This document shows, piece after piece, positions 19,802 through 29,296 of a stretch of DNA of 64,000 nt (within the stretch, counting starts at the first letter, position 1; each line of letters starts with the position of its first letter). A program made the translations under genes and the position numbers. This DNA is from Asticcacaulis sp. MM231 (GTDB taxonomy: Bacteria; Pseudomonadota; Alphaproteobacteria; Caulobacterales; Caulobacteraceae). The stretch lies in NCBI RefSeq assembly GCF_964186625.1, contig NZ_OZ075108.1, positions 1,984,001-2,048,000 of the forward strand, written 5' to 3'. A model generated the notes under the pieces. It saw nothing but the letters and a program-made list of their open reading frames with translations. It had not been told where the DNA came from and did not search any database.

Positions 19802-21241
19802 ATGCAGCTCTCCCGCCGGTTTTTGCTCAATGGCGCGCTCGCCAGTACCGTCGCCACCTCGGTCGCCTTCGCCGGCCTTGGCCAGCGCGCCAATGGCGCC
19901 GTACGCGTCGAGCCTTCGGCCGATCCGGGCTATCTCAGCGAGATCGAGGGCTATGGCGCGCTGCAGCCCGATCCGAAAGGCTTTATCGAACTGCCGGCCG
20001 GCTTCTCCTACACCACCTTCTCGACCGCTGGCGATGTGATGGATGACGGCTTCCACGTCCCTGCCCTGCATGACGGCATGGCCGCCTTCCCGCACCTGTC
20101 GCCGGACAAGGTCGTCCTCGTGCGCAACCACGAGATCAAGCACACGGTGCTCGGCGTTGGGCCGCTGGGTGACAAGTATCAACTGATCGACAAGATCGAC
20201 CGTTCGCGTCTGTATGACCACGCCAGCGACGGCACCCCGCTCAGCGGCGGCACAACGACGCTGATCTACGATCTGAAGAACCAGCGTCTGGAGAGCCACT
20301 ATCTGTCGCTCACCGGCACCTCGACCAACTGCGCCGGCGGCGCCACCCCTTGGGGCTCATGGCTGAGTTGCGAGGAAACGACACAAGCCGCCGGCGATGG
20401 CGTCAAAAAGGACCACGGCTACATCTTCGAGGTGCCGTCTGGTTATAAAGGCCTCGCCGCACCCGTGCCGATCAAGACCATGGGCCGCTTCAACCACGAA
20501 GCCGTTTGCATCGATCCGCGCACCGGCATCGTCTATATGACCGAGGATATGTCGGACGGCGCCTTCTACCGTTACCTGCCCAACGACCTGCGCTACCTGC
20601 ACAAGGGTGGCCGCCTGCAGGCGCTGGCCTTCCGCGATGTGCCGCGCGCCACCACCAGCAACAAGTATTCGCAACTGTGGAAGCCCGGCGATCGCTTCGC
20701 CACCGTCTGGATCGACCTCGTCGACGTTGAGAGCCCGGACAATTCTTTGCGCACCCAGGCCTATCTCAAGGGCGCGGCGCGCTTCTCACGCGGCGAAGGC
20801 ATCCATTTCGGCAATAACGAAATGTTCTTTGCCTGCACCTCGGGCGGCGCCAAGGCCTATGGCCAGCTTATGCGTTATATCCCGAGCCCCTATGAAGGCA
20901 CCGACCGCGAAAAGGACCAGCCCGGCCAGATCGAACTGTTCGTCGAATCCGGCGACCTGCGCGTGCTCGATTATGCCGACAACCTGACCACCTCGCCGTG
21001 GGGCCATCTCTATGTCTGCGAAGACCGCTATTCCGACATCCTGTTCAACCACCTGCGCATCGTCACGCCGGAAGGTAAGGTGACCACCTTCGCGCGCAAT
21101 GTTGACGGCGGTCATTCGGAATGGGCCGGCGTCACCTTCTCGCCGGACGGCTCGACCCTGTTCGCCAATATTCAGGGCAATGGCGTCACCGTCGCCATCA
21201 CAGGCCCCTGGAAGCAGTTTTCGGATCGGGCCATCGCTTAA
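19802..21241 (+). CDS. phoX: PhoX family alkaline phosphatase (DUF839)
   Basis: Monomeric periplasmic calcium- and iron-dependent phosphatase that releases phosphate from organic esters. The 479-residue protein begins with a twin-arginine signal (SRRFLLNGALAST). Family motifs are visible: VLVRNHE, CAGGATPWGSWLSCEET, MGRFNHEAVCIDPRTG, YMTEDMSDGAFYRYLP and the late SDILFNHLRI. It is shorter than the 600-residue Pseudomonas form but contains the core in order. The ATG has a GAGG site. A Pho-box-like repeat lies just upstream. Substrate range cannot be told from sequence. Confidence 0.9.
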   Translation: MQLSRRFLLNGALASTVATSVAFAGLGQRANGAVRVEPSADPGYLSEIEGYGALQPDPKGFIELPAGFSYTTFSTAGDVMDDGFHVPALHDGMAAFPHLSPDKVVLVRNHEIKHTVLGVGPLGDKYQLIDKIDRSRLYDHASDGTPLSGGTTTLIYDLKNQRLESHYLSLTGTSTNCAGGATPWGSWLSCEETTQAAGDGVKKDHGYIFEVPSGYKGLAAPVPIKTMGRFNHEAVCIDPRTGIVYMTEDMSDGAFYRYLPNDLRYLHKGGRLQALAFRDVPRATTSNKYSQLWKPGDRFATVWIDLVDVESPDNSLRTQAYLKGAARFSRGEGIHFGNNEMFFACTSGGAKAYGQLMRYIPSPYEGTDREKDQPGQIELFVESGDLRVLDYADNLTTSPWGHLYVCEDRYSDILFNHLRIVTPEGKVTTFARNVDGGHSEWAGVTFSPDGSTLFANIQGNGVTVAITGPWKQFSDRAIA

Positions 21242-21249
21242 GCCTTCAT

Positions 21250-21272
21250 CCTCCCCTGCATCGCGGGGGAGG
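21250..21272. terminator. Hairpin between convergent phoX and ctaA
   Basis: CCTCCCC and GGGGAGG pair across a 9-nt loop in the 44-bp gap between two convergent genes. It may end both transcripts, although it lacks a strong T-run. It also resembles the CTCCCC palindromes elsewhere in the window. Confidence 0.45.
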
Positions 21273-21285
21273 GTCATTTCATTAG

Positions 21286-22335
21286 CTACCGGAACGACCG
21301 GTCGGCGCGGAACACTTTCCACGTCAGCGCCACCGCCAGGATCAGCAGGATCACCGCCACCAACTGGTGCGACAGGGCAAAGCCAATCGACACCACGGTC
21401 ACCAGGGTGGTGATGCCGAGCGCCGCCTGTATCCACACGCTCGTCGCCACCACGGCCGCCAGCGTCTTGAGATCATCGGCATTGCTCTTGCGCGAGATCA
21501 CCAAAGCGAAGGCCGTGGCGAAGATCAGCAGGATATAGGCGTTTATACGGTGCGTGAACTGCACCAGTCCCTGATCGTGCAGGAAGCTGTAGCCAACACC
21601 CTTGGCCCAGTCGACCGGCGGGAAGATGTGGCCGTTCATCAGCGGCCAGTCGTTATAGATCAGGCCGGCATTATTACCCGCCACCAGGGCGCCGAGCATA
21701 CATTGCAGGAAGACCAGTCCCAGCAGGACTCCGGTGGCGACTTTCCAGCCATCGGGCGCGCCGCGGCCACGCTTCTGGCCTTCCAGCGCTTCAAACCCGG
21801 TCCACACCGTACAACTCAGCAGCAAAAGCGCCAGGCTCAGATGCGTCATCAGGCGTTCGGGCGCCACCTCGACACGGCCGGACAGCCCGCTATAGACCAT
21901 CCACCAACCGACGGCGCCCTGCACCACAATAAGCCCCAGCAAGGCCCCGCAGCGCCAGATCAGGCGCGCCGGAATTTCTCGCATCACCAGAAAAGCGACA
22001 AAACCGAGCAGATAAACCGCACCGACAAGCCGTGCCAGCAGGCGGTGCGCCCATTCCCACCAGTAGATGCCCTTGAATTCGGCCACCTGCATGTGCGGAT
22101 TGATCTGGCTGAACTGGGGTATCTTCTTGTAGTTCTCGAACTCGGCCGCCCATGCCTGATCGTTCATCGGCGGGATGACGCCTGAGATCGGCTTCCACTC
22201 GGTAATCGATAGACCCAATTCGGTCAGGCGCGTGGCCCCGCCGACAAAGACCAGCGCCACGATCAGGAAAGCCGCTACAAATAACCACGTCGCCACCAGC
22301 GGCGACCTAAGGGGAAGTCGCACCTTACGCCTCAT
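21286..22335 (-). CDS. ctaA: Heme A synthase (COX15/CtaA)
   Basis: Oxidises the C8 methyl of heme O to a formyl group, giving heme A for cytochrome c oxidase. The protein has about eight membrane helices and the COX15 signature GGATRLTELGLSITEWKPISG after the first helix. Conserved heme-ligand histidines lie in WEWAHRLLARLVG, MTHLSLALLLL, QFTHRINAYILL and LSHQLVAVILL. I use the ATG at 22335 (349 residues); the frame extends to a TTG at 22374. It is divergent from a run of small membrane genes. Confidence 0.93.
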   Translation of the reverse strand: MRRKVRLPLRSPLVATWLFVAAFLIVALVFVGGATRLTELGLSITEWKPISGVIPPMNDQAWAAEFENYKKIPQFSQINPHMQVAEFKGIYWWEWAHRLLARLVGAVYLLGFVAFLVMREIPARLIWRCGALLGLIVVQGAVGWWMVYSGLSGRVEVAPERLMTHLSLALLLLSCTVWTGFEALEGQKRGRGAPDGWKVATGVLLGLVFLQCMLGALVAGNNAGLIYNDWPLMNGHIFPPVDWAKGVGYSFLHDQGLVQFTHRINAYILLIFATAFALVISRKSNADDLKTLAAVVATSVWIQAALGITTLVTVVSIGFALSHQLVAVILLILAVALTWKVFRADRSFR

Positions 22336-22534
22336 TCTATAGTCTCGTTTTTTAGAGTTCCGGCCGTCGCGCAAATCCTTGCCGTTACCGTCGATTGACT
22401 GTAACTAGAGGATCATCGACAGCTTCGCCCTTCAGTTCAATTTGCCCATACCGGGTGTACGAATTCAAGCGCTTTGCCGGATAAAAAAGGCCAAAGAAAG
22501 ATGCTGGCCACAGAGAAGAAGGACGGGACTCGCC

Positions 22535-22792
22535 ATGACGGCAGAGAATTATATCCTGGCGACACTGGCCGGCTTTCTGGTCGGATGGATCGCCAACGCC
22601 ATGAGCAAAAGCCGTTTCAGCTTTCCGATCAATCTGTTCGTCGCCATTTTCGGCGCCATCCTGCTCAATTTTTTCGTCCAGACCTCCGAAAAACTCGACG
22701 ATCACTTTTTCTCGATCCTGATGGTGTCGCTGGTCGGGAGCTCGGTGCTGCTCGGCTTTTTCCACCTCACCCGTATGCTTGAGCGCCGCTAG
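22535..22792 (+). CDS. Small membrane protein, possibly GlsB/YeaQ-like
   Basis: An 85-residue hydrophobic protein from the ATG at 22535 (MTAENYILATLAGFLVGWIA), with three probable membrane helices and a basic end. The pattern of a Gly-containing first helix and a phenylalanine-rich middle resembles transglycosylase-associated GlsB/YeaQ proteins, but the glycine content is low, so this is a weak assignment. It ends directly before the DUF2842 gene. Confidence 0.6.
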   Translation: MTAENYILATLAGFLVGWIANAMSKSRFSFPINLFVAIFGAILLNFFVQTSEKLDDHFFSILMVSLVGSSVLLGFFHLTRMLERR

Positions 22793-23029
22793 ATGGAGCA
22801 TGAACCGGTCAAGGGCCTGAGACTGCCGCAGCGCCGCCTGATCGCCTGCATCGGCATCGTCGTCTTTCTGGCCGTCTACGTGGTGATCGTCACCGCGATC
22901 GCCGGCTTCCTGCATGGCGGCAAGATCACCGCTTTGGTCTTTTTCGCCCTGGCCGGCACCCTGTGGGGCCTGCCGATCATTCCGCTGATCTCCTGGTCAG
23001 AAAACTACAAGAAAAAGAAGAAGAAATGA
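22793..23029 (+). CDS. DUF2842 family membrane protein
   Basis: A 78-residue protein with two membrane helices (LIACIGIVVFLAVYVVIVTAI and ITALVFFALAGTLWGLPIIPLI) and a Lys-rich end. The GTLWGLPIIPLISW stretch fits DUF2842, which lies near ctaA in other alphaproteobacteria, so a link to oxidase assembly is possible but untested. It begins immediately after the previous stop and overlaps the next start by 4 bp. Confidence 0.8.
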   Translation: MEHEPVKGLRLPQRRLIACIGIVVFLAVYVVIVTAIAGFLHGGKITALVFFALAGTLWGLPIIPLISWSENYKKKKKK

Positions 23030-23631
23030 GCGATACGCCCGTCACCGCCAAAACCTTGCGCCCCCTGACCAAGACGCGCCTGGAAGCCTTCAGCGACGGC
23101 GTGCTCGCCATCATCATCACCATCATGGTGCTGGAACTGCATACACCCGAAGGCCACGACTGGGCAGCGCTGGCCGGCGTGCTCCACACCTTCCTGCTCT
23201 ATGCCCTCAGCTTCATCTATATCGGCATCTACTGGAACAACCACCACCACCTGCTGCATACGGTCAGCAAGATCAGCGGCGGCGCCCTGTGGGCCAACTT
23301 GAATCTTCTGTTCTGGCTGTCGATTATCCCCCTCACCACAAGCTGGATGGGCGAGAGCGATTTCGCCACTATCCCCACCGCGACCTACGGCCTGTCCCTG
23401 CTCATGCCAAGCATCGCCTACTATATCCTTGTGCGCGTGCTGAAGGCCGTCAATGGCCGCGACAGCCTGATCTCGCAAGCGATCGGCAATGATATCAAGG
23501 GCCTGATCTCGACCGCGCTCTATATTGTCGGCATCGGCCTGACCTTCCTCAACAGCTTTGCCGGTATCGCCTGCTATGTGATGGTAGCGCTGATCTGGCT
23601 GATCCCCGATCGCCGCATCGAGCACGATTAA
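23026..23631 (+). CDS. TMEM175/DUF1211 family potassium channel-like protein
   Basis: A 201-residue protein with six hydrophobic segments. The first helix carries the family hallmark RLEAFSDGVLAIIITIMVLEL, where FSDGV is the pore motif of bacterial TMEM175 K+ channels. The later helices include YIGIYWNNHHHLLHTV and LFWLSIIPLTTSWMG, both typical. The ATG at 23026 overlaps the DUF2842 stop. Function as a channel is inferred from the family. Confidence 0.85.
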   Translation: MSDTPVTAKTLRPLTKTRLEAFSDGVLAIIITIMVLELHTPEGHDWAALAGVLHTFLLYALSFIYIGIYWNNHHHLLHTVSKISGGALWANLNLLFWLSIIPLTTSWMGESDFATIPTATYGLSLLMPSIAYYILVRVLKAVNGRDSLISQAIGNDIKGLISTALYIVGIGLTFLNSFAGIACYVMVALIWLIPDRRIEHD

Positions 23632-23665
23632 TCCCCGCGCTCCGGACGCCATCTATGCTTTGGCC

Positions 23666-24025
23666 ATGGAACAGACAGACATCACCGCGCGCCTGCACCG
23701 CCTCGCCACCGAGCTTCTCGACGCCTATGAGCGGATCGACGCCCCCTCGACCTATCTCGAAGCCGAACGCGCCGCCAGGGCCCTGATCGCCATCGGCAAG
23801 GCGGTCAGCGCGGCGTCCGGTGAGCCGGCGCCGCCGAAAGCCTCATCCAAAGAACCTGGCAAAGAACCTGCCAAAGCCCCCGCATGTGCGGAGGTCAAGA
23901 CGGACACGCCACCCAAGGTGGTGGTTCCCTCACCGGCCCTGACGCTGGAACGTGCGGCCAAGGCGCTTATGAGGGGCGATCTGGAGACGTTCGAGGCGCT
24001 TATGCCGCAACCGCCGCCCGTTTAG
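23666..24025 (+). CDS. Hypothetical protein with Pro/Lys-rich linker
   Basis: 119 residues from the ATG at 23666 (the frame also offers a TTG 6 bp earlier). An N-terminal helical part (ITARLHRLATELLDAYERI, then EAERAARALIAIGKAV) is followed by a linker rich in Pro, Lys and Glu with repeated KEP units, and a short C-terminal helix. No family recognised. Its TAG stop overlaps the stop of the convergent membrane gene, so the two 3' ends share bases. Confidence 0.6.
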   Translation: MEQTDITARLHRLATELLDAYERIDAPSTYLEAERAARALIAIGKAVSAASGEPAPPKASSKEPGKEPAKAPACAEVKTDTPPKVVVPSPALTLERAAKALMRGDLETFEALMPQPPPV

Positions 24026-24829
24026 TCGCCTCCGCCACCGCAGCCACTTCCGCAGCCCGAACTGCTGCATCCAGAGTCGCCGCCGCCAGAGTTCGTGACC
24101 TGAGTCGTGACCAGAGTGGTGATCTGAGGAATTGCTGGTGGAGCATCCGCTACCGCCGCAGCCGCTGCTATCGTTATTGTTGCGCTTGCCTTTCTCCTGC
24201 TTTTTGGCACTCGTTACGGCAAAGATGACGATACAAACCAACAAGAAGATGTAGAAGACAAGCCCGCCATCGAGTTTGAACGGCAGGTGCATCCCTTCCA
24301 GTTTGCACCCTGCCAGCAGCAGCGGCAGCCCGGCTGTGAGGCATAAAAAAACCTGCCGCTTGGGCAGGATGATGTGGGTGGATCTATCGACAGACTTGCG
24401 AGGGGGCGGACTGAACCGTGTCGCCGCATCGGGCCATAAGGCCGGTGGTGGTGGCCCGAACACCTCTTCATAAAGGCTCAGGGTGCGGCGGTAGCAAGTC
24501 AGGTAGGTGTCGGCTTCTACAGCCCCGCCCTTGGTCGGGCCGTGGTGGATCTTGCGGCCGAGGGTTTGCCCGCAAAAGCGATCCCAGTAGTCCCGCGTGT
24601 AGAGGAGGTGGAGGTGCCAAACGGCGTCGATCTCTTCCGAGGGCGTAAGCACCGTGCCGGATGTGCAGATCAGATAGATAAAACGTTTGTAGTCGGCGAT
24701 GGCCGCAAGAGCGAAGCTATGGGACCAGTCATTATCCCGCGCCAGCCGGCGGCTAAAGGGTAACGCAGCGTCGGCTGCGTCGATCTCGTAGGCGTTTATG
24801 GCCTGCCAAAGGGCCGTGTCTGTTAGCAT
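24022..24829 (-). CDS. TIGR04222/glycine-rich-domain membrane protein, with an apparent 1-base frameshift
   Basis: Residues 1-140 hold the conserved module of glycine-rich domain proteins (EEIDAVWHLHLLYTRDYW, then DTYLTCYRRTLSLYEEVFG). One or two membrane helices (VFLCLTAGLPLLLAGC and LVFYIFLLVCIVIFAV) and a charged stretch follow. The tail is made of Gly, Ser, Cys, His and Asp. As given, the frame shifts at GAGTTC (24089-24094). Removing one T gives a tail of the form GHDSGGGDSGC ending in GCGGGGD and a TAA at 24022, about 268 residues, exactly as these proteins usually end. Without correction it reads through as Arg-rich junk to 23930. Start ATG at 24829 has a GAGGAG site. Function unknown. 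Confidence 0.8.
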
Positions 24830-24888
24830 TCAGTCTCCTCTGTTTTGTTGGTCTTGATGATATAGTATCATTTGATCATGACGGTTCG

Positions 24889-25131
24889 GTGACAGGCCGA
24901 TTAGGACTTAAAGGCGGGATGGTGTCGCTGCGCGACGAGTTTTCTGGGAGCGACAGGATAGATGCGCATCGTTTTAACGATGCTTACCCCTTCTGGGCGC
25001 CATTCGGCGTCCATCGCCCTTTCGGGTCGATTGACTTCGCTTCGCTCCGTCGCGTCTGCATGAGATGCTCCGCATCTCATTTGTCGTCGAACCTCTCACG
25101 GTTCGAAGCTTGTTGCGCAGACCTTAAATAA
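24889..25131. repeat. Hairpin-rich segment with a copy of the tRNA-Pro 3' end
   Basis: Part of a 340-bp stretch without a convincing gene. It holds short hairpins in series: CATCGTTTTAACGATG, ATGAGATGC-TCC-GCATCTCAT, and CGAACC-TCTCA-CGGTTCG. Positions 24947-24959 repeat 13 bp (GGAGCGACAGGAT) of the tRNA-Pro 3' part at 25176-25188. An 80-codon open frame here follows the hairpins and is not believed to be coding. Confidence 0.5.
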
Positions 25132-25133
25132 AA

Positions 25134-25159
25134 AAGACGCCCCCCGAAGGGGACGTCTT
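25134..25159 (-). terminator. Terminator after tRNA-Pro
   Basis: AAGACG and CGTCTT close a stem with an inner C/G stretch and TTCG loop; on the minus strand it is followed by a T-rich run. It begins 11 bp after the tRNA 3' end. Confidence 0.8.
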
Positions 25160-25170
25160 ATTTATTTAAA

Positions 25171-25247
<77 letters not shown>

Positions 25248-25292
25248 CCAAAACATAAGGAAAACAGCCAGTGTCGCCCTTAAGAGAGGCGG

Positions 25293-25321
25293 CTTATAGA
25301 GACGAAAATCGGCCCCCGCAA
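25293..25321 (-). promoter_or_regulatory. Candidate promoter of tRNA-Pro
   Basis: Minus strand -35 TTGCGG (25321-25316), 17-bp spacer, -10 TATAAG (25298-25293), about 45 bp upstream of the tRNA 5' end. Confidence 0.5.
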
Positions 25322-25353
25322 TCCCCAAACGGCAGTTTTCCCAGAATTTTATC

Positions 25354-25872
25354 CTACCGTCTCGATGTCTTGCCGATATGACGGCCAAGCGAGGCCTGCG
25401 CCGCCTCCAAAGCCTTGGCGATGTTCAGAAAGCCGTCACGCATTTCGGTCGACATGGCCGGCGCCGGCACATTCGCGGCATTGCCCCAGTCAAATACCGG
25501 CTGCGCCACCCCGGCAGCATCCTCGGCCGCGATCTCATAGCGCGACACAAGACCCTGCTCGGTTTCGATCACTTCGGAATCGCCGCCCGTATAGACGCCG
25601 CCGGAAGGATTGAGAATCGCCTTCTGGCCCTCGTCCTTGAACAGCTTCTGCACGCCGCGGATGGTGTAGCCGCGATCATAGAGCAGCGTTTTCACGCCCT
25701 GCAGTAGATCCACATCCTGCGGACGGTAAAAACGACGGCCACCGGCGCGCTTGGTCGGACGGATGAAGGTGAACTTGGTTTCCCAGAAGCGCAGCACATG
25801 CTGAGGCACGCCCAAAGAGTTGGCGGTCTCGGAAATGGTCCGTAAGGCTAAGGGCCCTTTGTTCACCTGCAC
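25354..25872 (-). CDS. MerR family transcriptional regulator
   Basis: 172 residues from a GTG start with an AAGG site. The N-terminal winged helix-turn-helix ([23 protein letters not shown], then [14 protein letters not shown]) is of the MerR type, followed by a dimerisation helix and an acidic, low-complexity C-terminal half with no metal-binding cysteines. A regulator of this kind follows ihfA in many alphaproteobacteria. It lies 9 bp after ihfA. Its ligand is unknown. Confidence 0.88.
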   Translation of the reverse strand: MQVNKGPLALRTISETANSLGVPQHVLRFWETKFTFIRPTKRAGGRRFYRPQDVDLLQGVKTLLYDRGYTIRGVQKLFKDEGQKAILNPSGGVYTGGDSEVIETEQGLVSRYEIAAEDAAGVAQPVFDWGNAANVPAPAMSTEMRDGFLNIAKALEAAQASLGRHIGKTSRR

Positions 25873-25881
25873 GCTACCTTG

Positions 25882-26184
25882 TTACTCGTGGGTGCCGGCG
25901 TCAACGCGCGCCTTGACGATCTGCGAGGCACGGAAGGAGATGACCTTGCGCGGATCAATGGCGGCCGGCTTGCCGGTCTTGGGGTTGCGGCCTACACGGG
26001 CGTTTTTCTCACGGACCTGGAAGACGCCGAAGCCGGACAGCTTGACCGTGTCGCCGCGCTCCAGCGCTTCGACCACCAGATCGAGCGTGCGTTCGACGAT
26101 GGCGGCGCATTCCTGACGTGGCAAGCCGAGTTCGTTATGCACATCTTCAAACAGTTCAGCCCGCGTCAAGGTTTGCGATTTCAT
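25882..26184 (-). CDS. ihfA: Integration host factor subunit alpha
   Basis: DNA-bending nucleoid protein, 100 residues from the ATG at 26184 (MKSQTLTRAELFEDV). It shows the HU/IHF core with VKLSGFGVFQVREKNARVGRNPKTG, where the beta-arm proline wedges into DNA. The frame extends upstream to 26235 but crosses the promoter. The gene has its own promoter and a palindromic operator-like site, although it follows fabH. Confidence 0.95.
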   Translation of the reverse strand: MKSQTLTRAELFEDVHNELGLPRQECAAIVERTLDLVVEALERGDTVKLSGFGVFQVREKNARVGRNPKTGKPAAIDPRKVISFRASQIVKARVDAGTHE

Positions 26185-26209
26185 GTGTCTAAGCCCCGTA
26201 GCTTGAAGG

Positions 26210-26269
26210 ATTATAACCCGTACAAGCGCATACAATGACGCAAATTCTCGTTTGCGTCAAAGGGTTATA
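26210..26269 (-). promoter_or_regulatory. ihfA promoter region with a nested palindrome
   Basis: A consensus -10 box TATAAT lies at 26215-26210 on the minus strand, about 25 bp before the ATG. Upstream, TGACGCAAA-N6-TTTGCGTCA (26236-26259) is a perfect 9-bp inverted repeat, enclosed by a second pair TATAACCC / GGGTTATA (26212-26219 with 26262-26269). The inner repeat overlaps where RNA polymerase would bind, so it could be an operator. Confidence 0.5.
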
Positions 26270-26447
26270 GATAACTTCGGACAAAAAACGTCAGACAGGG
26301 GAATTGATGGAAGAAAGATAAGGGAGACACCCTCAGATTAAACAGATTACGCAGATTTTTCAGACTGTTAAGGTCAGCAAAGCGCGACTTGTTCGATCGG
26401 GCGCAAATCGCCCCTTAATCTGTACGATCTGTGGGCAAACGATCTTC

Positions 26448-27428
<981 letters not shown>

Positions 27429-27431
27429 GTC

Positions 27432-28595
27432 CTAGTTTACCTTGTTACCCGCGACTTCCAGATGACCGGCAAGCGGCAAGTCTTTTATAGTTGTATCCGA
27501 TGATGTTGCGGCAAGAGACAAAGCCTCCTGCTCGGCCAGGCTCTGCGAGAACTGTGCCAGAGACAAGGTGATATCGCGCTCATAACCGCTGGCGGCCAGA
27601 GAGACACCCACACGGATGGCGTTCGAGAAGGCGCGCGCATCGGCACCGCCATGGCTCTTGATGACGATGCCGCGTAAACCCAGTAGCGGACCACCGTTGC
27701 CTGTGCCGGGATCGATGCGCTTGGCCATGGCCTTGAGCGCCGGCGCCGCCAGAAGCGCACCCAGCATGGCTAGCGGCGACGATTTGAAGGCATCCTTCAG
27801 CAGATCCTTGATGAAACGCGCTGCGCCCTCGGCGGTTTTCAGCGCTACATTGCCGGTGAAGCCATCGGTGACGACCACATCGACCGTGCCTTCGCACAGG
27901 TCGGTGCCCTCGACAAAGCCATGATAATTCAGGCCCAGGACATTTTCACGCAGCATCTTGTGGGCTTCTCGGACCTCTTCGTGGCCCTTGACGTCTTCCG
28001 AGCCGACATTGAGCAGGCCGATCGACGGCTTTTCAACGCCGCGCACGGCGCGATGGAAGGCCGCGCCCATCAGGGCGAATTCGATCAGCTGGTGCGCATC
28101 AGAGGTCACATTGGCGCCGACATCGAGCACCGTGCCGAAGCCCTTTTTATTGGGCCACGAACAACCGATGGCCGGACGCTCCAGATCGTCGGTCAGCATT
28201 TTGAGGATCATCTTCGACAGCGCCATCAGCGCGCCGGTATTACCGGCCGAAATGACCGCCTTCGCCTCGCCCGATTTGACGGCGTGAATGGCGTTGGCAA
28301 GGCTGGTGTTGCGACGGCGAATGGCCTGGGCCGGCTTTTCGTCCATGGCCACGGCCTGATCGGTGTGAATCACGACCGAACGCGCCTTGAGCCTGGGCAG
28401 ACGCGCCAATTCGGCATTGATTCGGGCTTCGTCGCCGTGAAGCTGGAAAAACAGGTCGGCGCGCTCATCGAGCAGGAGCGCGGCGCCGCATACGGTCACG
28501 GCCGGACCGTGGTCACCGCCCATTGCGTCAATGGCAATAACCAGTGCGTTTTCAGGCGCTCGTGGCAGGAGTTGAGGTTCTGTAGGTGTCGACAC
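27432..28595 (-). CDS. plsX: Phosphate acyltransferase PlsX
   Basis: Makes acyl-phosphate from acyl-ACP, the first step to phosphatidic acid with PlsY. Family signature IAIDAMGGDHGP is near the N-terminus, and later motifs include ISAGNTGALMALSK and VVVTDGFTGNVALKT. No ATG precedes the conserved core; I chose the GTG at 28595 (MSTPTEPQLLPRAPEN, 387 residues). An earlier GTG at 28643 and a TTG at 28694 are in frame, and no start has a strong ribosome binding site, so the start is uncertain. Confidence 0.92.
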   Translation of the reverse strand: MSTPTEPQLLPRAPENALVIAIDAMGGDHGPAVTVCGAALLLDERADLFFQLHGDEARINAELARLPRLKARSVVIHTDQAVAMDEKPAQAIRRRNTSLANAIHAVKSGEAKAVISAGNTGALMALSKMILKMLTDDLERPAIGCSWPNKKGFGTVLDVGANVTSDAHQLIEFALMGAAFHRAVRGVEKPSIGLLNVGSEDVKGHEEVREAHKMLRENVLGLNYHGFVEGTDLCEGTVDVVVTDGFTGNVALKTAEGAARFIKDLLKDAFKSSPLAMLGALLAAPALKAMAKRIDPGTGNGGPLLGLRGIVIKSHGGADARAFSNAIRVGVSLAASGYERDITLSLAQFSQSLAEQEALSLAATSSDTTIKDLPLAGHLEVAGNKVN

Positions 28596-28735
28596 GGACT
28601 TTAATCTGACCTCACTGGGCTTCGTTACGCTTGGGGTTTTCACGCCCTTGCCGGGCGCTGAAAACAAGCCGCGGACGATAGCGCGACTTCGCAACTATGC
28701 AAGATATATCATGACGCGCACGGCAAGGCACGAGC

Positions 28736-29296
28736 CTATTCATCACGTTTCAGTTTGGAGAGCACGGCAAAGGGTGACGGCTCGGCCTCGATTTCCGGCT
28801 CTTCAAATACCGCGCCCGGCTTGCGCGCAAAGGGATCATAGGCTTCCCCGAGCGCTTCGATAACGTATTGGCCCAGATCGATCTGACCGTTTTCGATCAC
28901 ATCAGGCTCGTCGAGATCATCGAGTGTAAACTCACGGGCGCCCACCTCGGCGACCTCATGCGTGACACGCTGCTTTTCCATGCAGGTGATGTCGAGCTCA
29001 CCGGAAAGAGCATGGGTGAAAGGCTCCAGCGTCACGCCGCACTCCTGCGTCACCTCTCCTTGCAGGGTGATGCGCACCTCGACCACAGGCTTGTCGCTCG
29101 GGGCGGCGCGAGTCTCGATATGGGCACTCAGCGACTCGAGCGCGATCATGCCAAAGCCTCTCGCGATCGCCTCACGCTGTGCTGCATCGGCTGTCAGGTC
29201 GACCTTTAAGCCACGCAGTGCATGATCGAAGCGCACGCGGTGCTCCCACAGGCCCTCATCCTTCTGGCGGTCGTCTTTTTGTTGCTCGTCCATCAT
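28736..29296 (-). CDS. YceD/DUF177 family protein
   Basis: 186 residues with the DUF177 pattern: a conserved GEVTQECGVTLEPFTHALSGELDI block (one of the two usual Cys positions occupied) and the acidic DLDEPDVIENGQIDLGQYVIEAL region. The family is linked to 23S rRNA accumulation and usually precedes rpmF and plsX; here no rpmF gene follows. The ATG overlaps the stop of the upstream chaperone gene. Confidence 0.88.
   Translation of the reverse strand: MMDEQQKDDRQKDEGLWEHRVRFDHALRGLKVDLTADAAQREAIARGFGMIALESLSAHIETRAAPSDKPVVEVRITLQGEVTQECGVTLEPFTHALSGELDITCMEKQRVTHEVAEVGAREFTLDDLDEPDVIENGQIDLGQYVIEALGEAYDPFARKPGAVFEEPEIEAEPSPFAVLSKLKRDE

Noticed and set aside
24889-25131. 80-codon plus-strand open frame near tRNA-Pro
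   Set aside because: Its sequence follows a series of hairpins and a tRNA fragment, with no ribosome binding site and no recognisable domain.
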